A model generated the notes under the pieces. The model was not told the DNA's origin, searched no databases, and worked only from the letters and a program-made list of their open reading frames with translations. Of a DNA stretch of 32,255 nucleotides, positions 1 to 8,239 are shown piece after piece (positions within the stretch are counted from its first letter, which is position 1; every line of letters starts with the position of its first letter). A program made the position numbers and the translations under genes. The DNA is from an uncultured Lentisphaerota bacterium (GTDB taxonomy: Bacteria > Verrucomicrobiota > Kiritimatiellia > CAIQIC01), in contig CAIQIC010000530.1 in assembly GCA_903871765.1 (NCBI GenBank), positions 1-32,255 of the forward strand, in the 5' to 3' direction.

Positions 1-207
1 AACCGCCAAGCCGCCAAGGCCGCCAAGATGGTCGTGACAGAGCACGACCCTCCGGAATCTCCCGACATCCGCGTAATCCGTGGAATCTGTGGATAAAACT
101 CCGTTCTTCTACTTTCGCTTCTTCCGTGTAAATCTGTGTTGATCCGTGGCAAAATTCTGCCTTATTTCATCTTTCCAAGCTTGGCGATCTTGGCGCCTTG
201 GCGGTTT
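1..207. repeat. Inverted-repeat-bounded extragenic element (left arm cut by window edge)
   Basis: The first 27 bases and bases 180-207 are imperfect inverted copies of a GCCAAG-rich motif; each arm contains several CGCCAAG or CTTGGCG words. The interior holds two related AATCTGTG-type words near 82 and 132, each close to a CCGTGG word. No convincing reading frame crosses it; the small open frame starting at 146 has no recognisable content. It looks like a dispersed, possibly miniature non-coding element downstream of the PHP gene. The left arm may extend beyond the window. Confidence 0.45.
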
Positions 208-293
208 CAATCTGGTTCGGTTGCGGCTAGGCCGCGCTAGGCTCCTTCACGGCCATTCTGCAAACACGGCGCCCTCAAAACATTTTCTCCTCA

Positions 294-1624
294 TCACCCG
301 CCGGCGGCCTCCAGAACCTGCGCCGGTGCGGCGTCCGGCGGCAGTGCGGCCAGCGCGCCTTCCCGCGCGGGCGTCAGCGCCTTGCCCACCTGTTCGAAAA
401 ACGCGTTGCGGTCGGCGGCGCGGGGATAATTCTGCACGGCCCAGGGGCTGAGGTAGCCCCGGCCGCCCTCGCGCTGGAGCGCGGCGTGAGCGCAGGCGAC
501 GTGCGCGCCCCGGAGAAACACCGGCGTCAGCGGCTTGAGTTCCGCGGTCTCGAACGCGTCCACGAACTTGTTGCCCGGGCTGTTCATCTCCGTGCCGATG
601 GTGATCGGCAGGTGCAACTGCTGCGCCAGGTCCACGACGTGAGAGAGGTTTTTCAGCTTCTGGTCCTGCACGCCGGGCTTGTAGTTGCGGTCGGGGATGA
701 TGGTGAGCGCGGCGTTGCCGGCGGCCATCGCCACGCGCAGCAGCTCCTCGATCCGCTGCTCGCCGTCGCTGGTGCCATCGAGCCAGCACAGCGCCGGCAG
801 GGCGCCGCAGGACTGGACGAATAGGTTGAAATCCGCCAGCGCCGGGAACGCCTCGGGGCCGGGCTGAACGTAACCCACGCCGCCTTTTTTCATCGTCTTG
901 GCGCGGATCAGATTCTGGATCCTGGCGCCTTCGGGAAAATCCAGGCCCCGGGCTTCCGCGCCCAGCTTGTCACCCAGAACTTTTCCAGCGCCTCCGGCGC
1001 CGGGTACTGTCGGGCCGCCTTGCGGGCGTAGGCGAGGCAAATATGACGTTCCGTCGCATTGCCCGCCGGCGTCAGGGGCAGCAGGTCATGGGCATACTCC
1101 ACCACCACCGGCTGCAGGCAGGCATTGACGCGGCCGAGCAGGTCGCGGTTGCGCTGCTCGGCGGTCTGGCGTAGGCCGGCTAGGAATTGCTCGGCGGCGG
1201 CGGGGATGCTGCGGCGGGCGAAGCCGAGACCCATGGTGTAGGCGATGCCCGGCTCGCCCGGCGAGTTGATCACCCGTGCGGCAAACTCCGGCACGAAGAC
1301 GCGCGTTTCCAGGCCCACGCAGCCCTTGAGGCCGAGCAACCCGCGCGCGGCCCAGAACTCCTCCAGCCCGTCGAGCACGTCGAAGTCCACGATCCCCGCC
1401 GCGGCCAGTCCCGCCCGGCGCGCCTGCCAGGCAAAACGGCTCGGCGAATAGCCATAGGCGTTGTAGCTGAAAAACGTGTGCGCATGCAGGTTGTGCGCCA
1501 CGCCCGGCGGCGGCAGCGCCAGCTTGCCCGCCTGCACCAGCTCCGCCAGTGCGTGCAGCGCCTCGCGCCGGTGCGCCGGGTTGAAATTGTCCAGTTTCTG
1601 CTCAAGTTGCTCGATGTTTTTCAT
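294..1624 (-). pseudogene. PHP-domain (metal-dependent phosphoesterase-like) protein gene, frameshifted
   Basis: Two overlapping minus-strand frames, about 908-1624 and 294-1040, together encode one protein of roughly 440 residues. The N-terminal part carries the PHP-type segment NLHAHTFFSYNAYGYS followed by GIVDFDVLDGLEEF and GLETRVFVPEF. PHP domains are metal-dependent phosphoesterase or hydrolase folds. The C-terminal part continues in the other frame with a segment containing TEMNSPGNKFVDAF. One missing base around 968-983 (near the codons for EKFWV and DKLGAE) accounts for the break; restoring it gives a smooth reading. The start at 1624 is preferred because GAAGG lies 7 bases upstream; an ATG at 1639 overlaps the stop of the kinase gene. 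The gene follows rhamnulokinase by a few bases, so the two were co-transcribed and the protein probably serves deoxysugar metabolism. The substrate is unknown. A sequencing or assembly error is as likely as a true lesion. Confidence 0.8.
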
Positions 1625-1631
1625 ATGGCCT

Positions 1632-3110
1632 TCAATCATTCCCTTGAATCTTCAGGAACCGCCCGTAGGCGGCGGCCCAGGCGGCGGCGTGCTGCGGCCG
1701 GTAGGTTTCCGTCGGGAACGAAGCGCGAACGATCGCCCGCCCCTCGGCCAGCGAGCGGATTTTTTTCGTCGCCAGCATCTGCATCAGGATGTTGCCGGCC
1801 GCGGTGGCCTCGATGGGGCCCGTGATGACCGGCCGGCCGACGGCGCTGGCCGCGAGCTGGTTGAGCAGCTTGTTCTGTGTGCCGCCGCCGACGATGTGCA
1901 GCACCTCAGCCTGCTGCCCGGTAAGTTCCTCCAGCCGTTCAAGCACCCAGCGGTATTTCATCGCCAGGCTTTCCAGCGCGGTGCGGACGATCGCGCCCCG
2001 GGTCTGCGGCGCCGGCTGACCGGTACGCCGGCAGAATTTCTGAATGCGCGCGGGCATGTCGCCGGCACTGAGAAAATCCGCGTGATTGGGATCCACGAAG
2101 GCGGCGAGCGACGGCGCCTGGGCGGCCTGCCGGGTGATTTCGCCGTAGTCGAGCGCCGCGCCGCCCGCGGCCCAGGTGCGGCGGCATTCCTGCACCAGCC
2201 ACAGGCCGCTGATGTTCTTGAGGAAGCGGATCGTGTTGCACACACCGCCCTCGTTGGTGAAATTGTATTGCAAGCTCGCGTCCGTCACCACCGGCCGGTC
2301 CAGCTCCATGCCCATCAGCGACCACGTGCCGGAGCTGAGGTAGGCATAGTGCGGCGTGGCGGCCGGCACGGCGGCCACGGCGCAGGCCGTGTCGTGTCCG
2401 CCCGGCGTGACCACCTTGAGTCCCCGCGCACCGGTTTCTTCGGCCACGGATTTGGACAGCATTCCGATCACCGTGCCCGGCTCGACGATGGCGCCGAGGA
2501 TCCGGGTCGGAATGCCGAGCTGCTTCAGCATAGCCCCCGCCCAGCGGCCCGTGCGCGGGTTGAGGCACTGGCTCGTGCTGGCGATGGTGCGTTCGATCAC
2601 GCCGCGGCCGGTGAACCAGTAGTTGAACAGGTCCGGCATGAACAGCAGCCGGTCCGCCGCCGCAAGCTGCGGCGAACGGGCCACGGCGAGCGCCAGGAGC
2701 TGGAAAACCGTGTTGAGCTGCATGAACTGGATGCCCGTCGCCCGGTACATTGCCGCGCGGGGCACGCGGCGGAAGGCCTCGTCCAGCATGCCGTCGGTCC
2801 GGCTATCGCGGTAATTGACCGGGTTGCCCAGCAGCTCGCCCTTTTTGTCCAGCAGTCCGAAATCCACGCCCCAGGTGTCAATGCCAAGGCTGGCCAGCCC
2901 GCCGGTGGCCGCCTGCGCCTTCTGCACGCCGGTCTTCATCTCGGCGAACAGCCGCAGCGCATCCCAGTGCAGCCGGCCGTTGACGTTCACCGGCCCGTTG
3001 GGGAAACGGTGGATTTCCTTCAGCGCCAGCTTTTTCCCGTCAAAGGTCCCGACGATCGCCCGTCCGCTTTCCGCCCCCAGGTCCAGGGCCAGATAATTCA
3101 CCGTTGCCAT
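1632..3110 (-). CDS. rhaB: Rhamnulokinase (FGGY carbohydrate kinase family)
   Basis: This 492-residue protein is the usual length for RhaB, which phosphorylates L-rhamnulose at O1 with ATP in the cytoplasm. The N-terminal FGGY lobe starts with LALDLGAESGR, followed by GIDTWGVDFGLLD (around 80-92). The C-terminal lobe shows YLSSGTWSLMG and the adenosine-binding segment HIVGGGTQNKLLNQ. These are typical of rhamnulokinase rather than xylulokinase or glycerol kinase, although fuculokinase or another deoxyketose kinase cannot be fully excluded. The start at 3110 is supported by a perfect AGGAGG 4 bases upstream; the frame is open much further upstream, but that extension runs antisense through tlyA and is not credible. 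The gene is transcribed divergently from tlyA and is followed immediately by the frameshifted PHP gene. A distant GH29 fucosidase in the same window fits a plant or algal deoxysugar diet. Confidence 0.93.
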   Translation of the reverse strand: MATVNYLALDLGAESGRAIVGTFDGKKLALKEIHRFPNGPVNVNGRLHWDALRLFAEMKTGVQKAQAATGGLASLGIDTWGVDFGLLDKKGELLGNPVNYRDSRTDGMLDEAFRRVPRAAMYRATGIQFMQLNTVFQLLALAVARSPQLAAADRLLFMPDLFNYWFTGRGVIERTIASTSQCLNPRTGRWAGAMLKQLGIPTRILGAIVEPGTVIGMLSKSVAEETGARGLKVVTPGGHDTACAVAAVPAATPHYAYLSSGTWSLMGMELDRPVVTDASLQYNFTNEGGVCNTIRFLKNISGLWLVQECRRTWAAGGAALDYGEITRQAAQAPSLAAFVDPNHADFLSAGDMPARIQKFCRRTGQPAPQTRGAIVRTALESLAMKYRWVLERLEELTGQQAEVLHIVGGGTQNKLLNQLAASAVGRPVITGPIEATAAGNILMQMLATKKIRSLAEGRAIVRASFPTETYRPQHAAAWAAAYGRFLKIQGND

Positions 3111-3138
3111 GGCGCCTCCTTGTATTGAGCTTTCCGCC

Positions 3139-3167
3139 ATTATAGAATCGCCCCACGCCGGTGCAAG
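3139..3167 (-). promoter_or_regulatory. Probable promoter of the rhaB-PHP operon
   Basis: Reading the minus strand, a perfect TATAAT lies at 3144-3139, about 28 bases ahead of the rhaB start codon. A weak -35-like CTTGCA lies 17 bases further upstream at 3167-3162. The expected leader would be about 22 bases and contains the AGGAGG site. The same AT-rich spot reads TATAGAAT on the plus strand and could also serve tlyA, so the 67-bp divergent spacer may hold both promoters. Confidence 0.5.
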
Positions 3168-3177
3168 CGGAGATCGT

Positions 3178-3909
3178 ATGAAACCGCGACTTGACGAGTT
3201 ATTGGTGCAGCGGGGCCTAGCCGAAAGCCGCGCGCAGGCGCAGCGGCTGATCTGCGCCGGCGCGGTGCGCGTCAACGGCCAACCGGCACCCAAGGCCGGC
3301 CACACCGTGCCGGCGGACGCCGTTGTGTCGGTCACCCAGCCGGAACGGTTCGTCAGCCGGGGCGGTGAGAAGCTGGAGGAAGCCTTCCGGCAGTTCGGCC
3401 TCGATGTGGCGGGCCGGGTCTGCCTGGATATCGGCGCCTCGACCGGCGGGTTTACCGACTGCCTGCTCCAACACGGCGCGGCGCGGGTGTACGCGGTGGA
3501 CGTCGGCCACGGCCAGCTCCATTGGAGGCTGCGCAACGACCCGCGCGTGGTGCTGAAGGAGGGCATCAACGCCCGCTACCTCCGGCCCGGCGACCTGCCC
3601 GAGCAGCCGGCCCTGGCCGCCGTGGACGTGTCTTTCATCTCCTTGACGAAGATTCTGCCGGCTGTTAAAGAGTTGCTGGCCATGGGCGGGGAGATTGTCG
3701 CGCTGATCAAACCGCAATTCGAGGCCGGGCGCAAGCAGGTCGGCAAGGGCGGCGTGGTGCGCGATGCCGGTGTGCAGCAACAGGTGATCGGAGACATCCG
3801 GGAGTTCGGAACGCAGCACTTGGGCCTCGAATGGTTGGGCGTCTGCGTGTCGCCGCTCAAGGGCCCCGCGGGCAACGTGGAATTTCTCGCGCATTGGAAA
3901 AGACCATGA
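3178..3909 (+). CDS. tlyA: TlyA-family rRNA 2'-O-methyltransferase (hemolysin-like)
   Basis: The 243-residue protein has the two-domain TlyA layout. An S4 RNA-binding domain comes first (about residues 3-60, RLDELLVQRGLAESRAQAQ), then a FtsJ/RrmJ-like Rossmann methyltransferase domain. The SAM-binding loop is LDIGASTGGFTD at 83-94, preceded by the family signature FVSRGGEKL at 58-66. The KPQFE segment late in the protein also matches the family. Characterised TlyA proteins methylate ribose 2'-OH groups of 16S and 23S rRNA cytidines; the haemolysin label in databases is historical. The start at 3178 is chosen for the S4 domain boundary and a GGAG upstream. The stop overlaps the nadK start as ATGA, so the two are translationally coupled, an arrangement familiar from other phyla. 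Confidence 0.92.
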   Translation: MKPRLDELLVQRGLAESRAQAQRLICAGAVRVNGQPAPKAGHTVPADAVVSVTQPERFVSRGGEKLEEAFRQFGLDVAGRVCLDIGASTGGFTDCLLQHGAARVYAVDVGHGQLHWRLRNDPRVVLKEGINARYLRPGDLPEQPALAAVDVSFISLTKILPAVKELLAMGGEIVALIKPQFEAGRKQVGKGGVVRDAGVQQQVIGDIREFGTQHLGLEWLGVCVSPLKGPAGNVEFLAHWKRP

Positions 3910-4766
3910 AAACCATTGGCGTGCTGGCGAACGTGCGGAAGCCGGAGGCAGCCGACGCCCTGCGGCGGCTGGCGGCCCAGGCGCAGCAGTTGGGCTTGAC
4001 CCTCGCCGCGAGCGGCGAAACTGCCGCGCTCCTGCCGGGCCTCGCGCCGACGCCGGAGGAGGCGCTGCCGGAGCGGATGGATGCCCTGCTGGTGCTCGGC
4101 GGCGACGGCACCCTGCTGAGCGCCGTCCGGCTCCTGCGCGGCCACGACACCCCCATCCTCGGCGTCAACATCGGCAGCCTCGGCTTCATGACCAGCGTGC
4201 CGCAGGCGGACCTCGAACGCGCCGTCGCGGCGCTGGCTGGCGGCCGCTATACGCTCGAGACGCGCCGGATGCTGGAATGCCGGCTGCGGCGCGGCGACCG
4301 CATCGAGGGACCCTGGCACGGCCTGAACGAGGTCGGCATCGGCTGGGGCGCTTCCTCCAAAATGGTCACGCTAGAGCTCGCGGTGGACGATGAACCCGTC
4401 ACCGCCTATGTCTGCGACGGCATGATTGTTTCCACGCCCACCGGCAGCACCGGCCACTCGCTGTCCGCCGGCGGACCCATCCTGCACCCCAATGCCGCCG
4501 CTTTCGTCATTGACGTGGTCTGCCCGCACACCCTCGGCACGCGGCCGCTGGTCATTGCCGATCAGGCCCGCATCGCCATCCACGTGGCCGAGTCGTCCAA
4601 ACTCCTGCTCTTCGCCGTGGACGGCCAGGAGCAGCACCCGCTGGCCCAGGGCGATCGCATCGAAATCCAGCGCAGCCCGCGCAGCGTCCGCTTTGTCCAC
4701 CTGCCGGGCTACAGCTACTTCGCCGTGCTCCGCCAGAAACTCCATTGGCGCGGCTCGAGCCTGTAG
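3906..4766 (+). CDS. nadK: NAD kinase
   Basis: The 286-residue protein is standard size for NAD kinase, which makes NADP from NAD and ATP (or polyphosphate) in the cytoplasm. The catalytic GGDGT motif is at 65-69, within LLVLGGDGTLLSAVR, followed by GVNIGSLGFM. The substrate-binding pair NE is at 141-142, and the second signature TPTGSTGHSLSAGGP spans 177-191; most family members have AY where this one has GH. The late segment LLFAVDGQEQ is also typical. The start codon at 3906 overlaps the tlyA stop by four bases (ATGA), which implies translational coupling. No terminator separates it from the next gene, whose start lies 44 bases downstream. Confidence 0.95.
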   Translation: MKTIGVLANVRKPEAADALRRLAAQAQQLGLTLAASGETAALLPGLAPTPEEALPERMDALLVLGGDGTLLSAVRLLRGHDTPILGVNIGSLGFMTSVPQADLERAVAALAGGRYTLETRRMLECRLRRGDRIEGPWHGLNEVGIGWGASSKMVTLELAVDDEPVTAYVCDGMIVSTPTGSTGHSLSAGGPILHPNAAAFVIDVVCPHTLGTRPLVIADQARIAIHVAESSKLLLFAVDGQEQHPLAQGDRIEIQRSPRSVRFVHLPGYSYFAVLRQKLHWRGSSL

Positions 4767-4810
4767 CGCCCGCCTGTTGACAAATCGCGCCGGGCGCGCC
4801 ACGCTGTGTT

Positions 4811-7399
4811 GTGCCCGATCAGCATCCAGCCACCGGTGTTTCCAGGACGCGGCCGTCGGTCAGCCGGCCGGCCGCGCCCACCGTGGAACTCCTGGCCCCC
4901 GGCGGCGACCGCGAGGCTGCGTACGCAGCACTACACTACGGCGCCGATGCCGTCTACTGCGGCCTGCAGAAATTCTCCGCCCGCGCCGAGGCGATCAATT
5001 TTTCCCCGGAGCAACTGGGCGAGCTCACGGCCCTGGCCCACGCGCTGACGCCGCGCCGCCGCGTGTTCGTCACCGTCAACACCGTCGTCCTGAACCGCGA
5101 GCGCGCGGAGCTGGTCGCGGCGCTGGCTGACGTGGACCAGGCCGGCGTGGACGCCGTGATCGTGCAGGATCTCGGCGTGGCGCGGATCGTCCGCCGCTGG
5201 TTCCCCCGGCTGGCGCTGCACGCCAGCACCCAACTGGCGGTGCACAACCTGGCCGGCCTCGAGACGCTGCGCCAGCTCGGCTTCCGCCGCGTGACGCTGG
5301 CCCGCGAGCTGACCCTGGAGGAGATCCGCGGCCTCGCCGCGCAGGCCGGTCTCGAGACCGAGGTGTTCATCCATGGCGCGCTCTGTTACGCCTACAGCGG
5401 CCTGTGCCTCTACTCCAGCCAGCTTCGCGGCCGCAGCGGCAACCGCGGCCGCTGCGCCTATCCCTGCCGTGATTTTTTCCGGAAGACCGGCGCCGCGCCC
5501 GACCGTCCGGCGGACCAGGGCGGCTACGTGTTTTCCATGAAGGATCTCGCGCTGCCGGAGCATGTCGCCGCCCTGCGTAACGCCGGCGTGGCCAGTTTCA
5601 AAATTGAGGGCCGGAAAAAGAACGCGCTGTATGTTGCCGCCACGGTCGCCTTCTACCGCCGGCTGCTCGACGGCCAGCTTTCCGCCGAAGAAAAAAACCA
5701 GGGGGCCGCCGACCTGCAGACCATCTTCAGCCGGCCGTGGACGCGGTTGTATCTCGACGGCCCCCGCCACGGCGACGTCGTGGACCGCGACGCCGTCGGC
5801 CACCGCGGCACGCCGATCGGCGCCGTGGAAACCGTCGTCTCCTACGGCCGCGGCGCGGCGCGCCTGCGGTTCCACACGCGGCGGGCGCTGGAACGGCACG
5901 ACGGCCTCCAGATTGACCTGCCCGGCGTGGGCCAGCCGTTCGGCTTTCCCGTGGATGCGCTCCGCATCGTCGGCAGCGGGAACAGCGCCAAAAACACTTT
6001 CGCCGCGCCCGTGGGCAGTCTGGTGGAGGTCGAACTGCCCCAAGAGCGGCCGAACCTGCCCGGCGGCGCGCCTATCTATTGCAGCTCGTCGCAAGCGGTC
6101 AAACGCAGCTTCCCATTCCCTCAACCCAAGCCTGGCGCGTTCCGCGCGCGCCGGCCGATGACGGTGGCGTTGACGCTGGCGGCGGAACGTTTCCGCGCCG
6201 TGGCCCGCCTGGTGTCGGAGGATGACACCGGCGGTCCGCCGCCGCCTCTGGAAGTGGCGGTGGAACAAGCCGGCCCGTTTCAACCCGCCAAGGATCCGGC
6301 CAAGCTGCCCGCCGCCGCGCGCAGCGCTTTTGACAAGCTGGGCGATACGCCCTTCCTGCTCGCCGGCTTTGAGCTGCACAATCCCGCCGGCTGTTTTATC
6401 CCCGTATCCGTCCTGAACGATGTGCGTCGCCGGCTCTGCGCCCGTCTCGAAGCCGCCGTCCAGCAGGCGGCCGCCGCACGGCTGGCCCGGCTCCAAGCGG
6501 AGGTGCAAGCCGACGCGCCGCCGGCTACGCCTGCCCTGGCCGTCCCCGACCTGCGTTGGCAGGTCCGCGTAGATCATCCCGCCGTCCTGGACACCTTCGA
6601 AGCCGACGACTGGCGGAACGTGGAAGAAGTGCTCGTCGCCGCCGATCTCGATCCGCTGCCCGACCTGCTGGCGTACTTGGAACGCCTCGCCGACCGCCTG
6701 GACCGCGACCGCATCCGGCTGGCGCTGCCGGTTATCACGCGGCGCTGGGAGGAAGAGGCTTTGATCCGCCGCCTCGGCACGCTGCGCGCCGCCGGCTGGC
6801 GGCGGTTTGCGGCGGCCAATGTATCCGCGTGGAGTTTCCTGCGGCTGAACATGGGCGGGGTTTTCAATCCCGCCCAACGGCCGGACCCCGATCTGGTGGC
6901 CGATTGGCCCTTGTACACGTTTAATGCTTCCGCCGCGGCCCAACTCGCGGAGCTGGGCGCACACCGCGTCACGCTTTCGCCGGAGGACGGGCTCGACAAC
7001 GTCCGCGAGCTGCTGAATCTGTGCGGCGCACGGGCGGTCGTCATCGTCTACCAGGATACGCCGCTATTCATCTCCGAATCCTGCCCGGCGGCGAACCTGG
7101 CGGGGCGCTGTCCCGGCCCGAACCACTGCACGTTCACGCGCCTGGACCTGGACTCCGGCGCCGGCGAGCGCCTCGCGGTGCTGAACGCCCGCTGCCGGAC
7201 GATCACGATCAACCGCCAGCCGTTCTGCGTGAGCCACCGGCTGGCCGCGCTCCGGCAGGCCGGCGCGCGGCGGCTGCGGGTGGACTTCATCCTGCGCGCC
7301 TACACGCCCGACGAGGCGCGCTGCATCTGGCGGGAGGTCCGTGCCGGCCGCGCCCTGCCCGGCACGCATCCCGGCAACTTCGACCGCGGCCTGCTGTGA
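4811..7399 (+). CDS. U32 family peptidase-like protein, long form (RlhA/TrhP superfamily)
   Basis: The protein is 862 residues, clearly longer than the roughly 450-residue TrhP and 650-residue RlhA types. The N-terminal U32 barrel begins at VELLAPGGD (25-33). It contains EVFIHGALCYAYSGLCLYSS (185 onward) and RSGNRGRCAYPCR (208-220), giving the four conserved cysteines C192, C199, C215 and C219. Characterised bacterial members take part in prephenate-dependent hydroxylation of RNA pyrimidines (tRNA U34 or 23S rRNA C2501), so an RNA-modification role is more likely than proteolysis. The middle region resembles the DUF3656-type insert seen in RlhA-like proteins. The C-terminal third adds another barrel-like segment with CPGPNHCTF and INRQPFCVSHRL, ending in GTHPGNFDRGLL. 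The start is uncertain: GTG at 4811 is used, with no clear ribosome site. A TTGACA at 4777-4782 hints at its own promoter, but the -10 partner is poor. Confidence 0.87.
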   Translation: MPDQHPATGVSRTRPSVSRPAAPTVELLAPGGDREAAYAALHYGADAVYCGLQKFSARAEAINFSPEQLGELTALAHALTPRRRVFVTVNTVVLNRERAELVAALADVDQAGVDAVIVQDLGVARIVRRWFPRLALHASTQLAVHNLAGLETLRQLGFRRVTLARELTLEEIRGLAAQAGLETEVFIHGALCYAYSGLCLYSSQLRGRSGNRGRCAYPCRDFFRKTGAAPDRPADQGGYVFSMKDLALPEHVAALRNAGVASFKIEGRKKNALYVAATVAFYRRLLDGQLSAEEKNQGAADLQTIFSRPWTRLYLDGPRHGDVVDRDAVGHRGTPIGAVETVVSYGRGAARLRFHTRRALERHDGLQIDLPGVGQPFGFPVDALRIVGSGNSAKNTFAAPVGSLVEVELPQERPNLPGGAPIYCSSSQAVKRSFPFPQPKPGAFRARRPMTVALTLAAERFRAVARLVSEDDTGGPPPPLEVAVEQAGPFQPAKDPAKLPAAARSAFDKLGDTPFLLAGFELHNPAGCFIPVSVLNDVRRRLCARLEAAVQQAAAARLARLQAEVQADAPPATPALAVPDLRWQVRVDHPAVLDTFEADDWRNVEEVLVAADLDPLPDLLAYLERLADRLDRDRIRLALPVITRRWEEEALIRRLGTLRAAGWRRFAAANVSAWSFLRLNMGGVFNPAQRPDPDLVADWPLYTFNASAAAQLAELGAHRVTLSPEDGLDNVRELLNLCGARAVVIVYQDTPLFISESCPAANLAGRCPGPNHCTFTRLDLDSGAGERLAVLNARCRTITINRQPFCVSHRLAALRQAGARRLRVDFILRAYTPDEARCIWREVRAGRALPGTHPGNFDRGLL

Positions 7400-7410
7400 G
7401 GCCGTCGGGC

Positions 7411-7440
7411 AGGGGCGTCCTCCCGCTGGAGGACACCTCT
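7411..7440 (+). terminator. Hairpin after the U32 gene, possible terminator
   Basis: The arms 7411-7423 and 7428-7440 pair with one mismatch and one G-U pair around a CGCT loop; the inner seven pairs are GTCCTCC/GGAGGAC. A T-rich but interrupted tract follows (TTTATTTT, then seven Ts near 7462). It starts 11 bases after the U32 stop. It also resembles other GCGTC-containing palindromes in the window, so it may be a dispersed repeat acting as a terminator. Confidence 0.5.
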
Positions 7441-7532
7441 ACTCATTTATTTTCTGCCGTCTTTTTTTGCTTGCGCCCGGCGTTGTTTTTCCCTATGGAA
7501 AAGCCAATCTGTATTAACGAAAGGACGCGATC

Positions 7533-8156
7533 ATGGCCAAACACGAGGAACTTTTCGATGCCATCTGCAAGGGCAATCGCAAACTGGTTGAACAAATTGT
7601 CAATCAACAGGTGGCCGCCGGCACCCCGGTCGTGGAGCTGCTCAACGACTCCATGATCCCGGCGATGCGGTCCATGGGCGACAAGTTTTCGCGCAACGAG
7701 GTGTATGTGCCCGAAATGCTGATCGCCGCCCGCGCCATGCAGGCGGGGCTGAAGATCATCGAGCCCATCCTGGCCAAGGCCGGCCACAAGCCGCTGGCGC
7801 GCGTCTGCATCGGCACGGTCAAGGGCGACTTGCACGACATCGGCAAGAACCTGGTGGCCATGATGCTCAAGGGCGCCGGCTATGAGGTGGACGACCTCGG
7901 GGTGGATTGCGACGTGGCCAAGTTCGAAGCCGGCGTCAGCCGCGGCGCCAAGGCGGTGATGTGCAGCGCGCTGCTGACCACAACCATGCCGTACATGAAG
8001 ACCCTCACGGAGGCCATGAAGGGCAAGGGCGTCAAGGTCATCATCGGCGGCGCGCCGGTGACCCAGCAGTATGCCAGTGAAATCGGCGCGGACGGCTACG
8101 GGGCGGACGCCAACGAGGCCGTCAAGATCATGGATGCCCAGTTGGGTGTCCGCTGA
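7533..8156 (+). CDS. Corrinoid (B12-binding) protein of a methyltransferase system, MtbC/MtmC-like
   Basis: The 207-residue protein has the two-domain fold of corrinoid methyl carriers. An N-terminal helical cap covers about 1-85 and ends in VYVPEMLIAARAM. The Rossmann B12-binding domain carries GDLHDIGKN at 98-106, where H101 is the expected lower axial cobalt ligand, then SALLTTTM (145-152) and GGAPVT (172-177). Such proteins shuttle a methyl group from a substrate-specific methyltransferase (methylamines, methanol, methoxy compounds, betaines) to folate or another acceptor. AAGGA lies 7 bases before the ATG. The next genes are a reductive activator and a DUF1638 protein, matching corrinoid methyltransferase clusters. 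No MttB, MtbB or MtaB-like partner lies within the window, so the methyl donor is unknown. Confidence 0.93.
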   Translation: MAKHEELFDAICKGNRKLVEQIVNQQVAAGTPVVELLNDSMIPAMRSMGDKFSRNEVYVPEMLIAARAMQAGLKIIEPILAKAGHKPLARVCIGTVKGDLHDIGKNLVAMMLKGAGYEVDDLGVDCDVAKFEAGVSRGAKAVMCSALLTTTMPYMKTLTEAMKGKGVKVIIGGAPVTQQYASEIGADGYGADANEAVKIMDAQLGVR

Positions 8157-8197
8157 ACCAAGCGCCCGTTGCCGCCGTTGGCTGGCGGCAGGAGCCA

Positions 8198-8226
8198 CGG
8201 CGTCCCGATGTTGCGTCGGGACGCCG
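8198..8226 (+). terminator. Perfect 11-bp hairpin between corrinoid protein and activator genes
   Basis: CGGCGTCCCGA at 8198-8208 pairs perfectly with TCGGGACGCCG at 8216-8226 around a 7-base loop, followed by TTTGTCTT. It sits 13 bases before the activator start codon. It could act as a partial terminator that lowers expression of the activator relative to the carrier protein, or as an RNA-stabilising element. Its GCGTCCCG core resembles other palindromes here, so a repeat origin is possible. Confidence 0.5.
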
Positions 8227-8239
8227 TTTGTCTTGAACC

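Noticed and set aside
4777-4805. Promoter between nadK and the U32 gene
   Set aside because: TTGACA is perfect, but no -10 hexamer at 16 to 18 bases resembles TATAAT; it is mentioned only in the U32 entry.
4931-6964. Long minus-strand open frame opposite the U32 gene
   Set aside because: It has no domain content and covers the conserved U32 coding sequence; high GC lengthens antisense frames here. The same holds for the long opposite-strand frames at 1476-3128, 8708-9862, 15305-16855 and 18127-19359.
7441-7532. Cobalamin riboswitch ahead of the corrinoid protein gene
   Set aside because: The leader is only about 90 bases, T-rich, and lacks a recognisable B12-box-like element.
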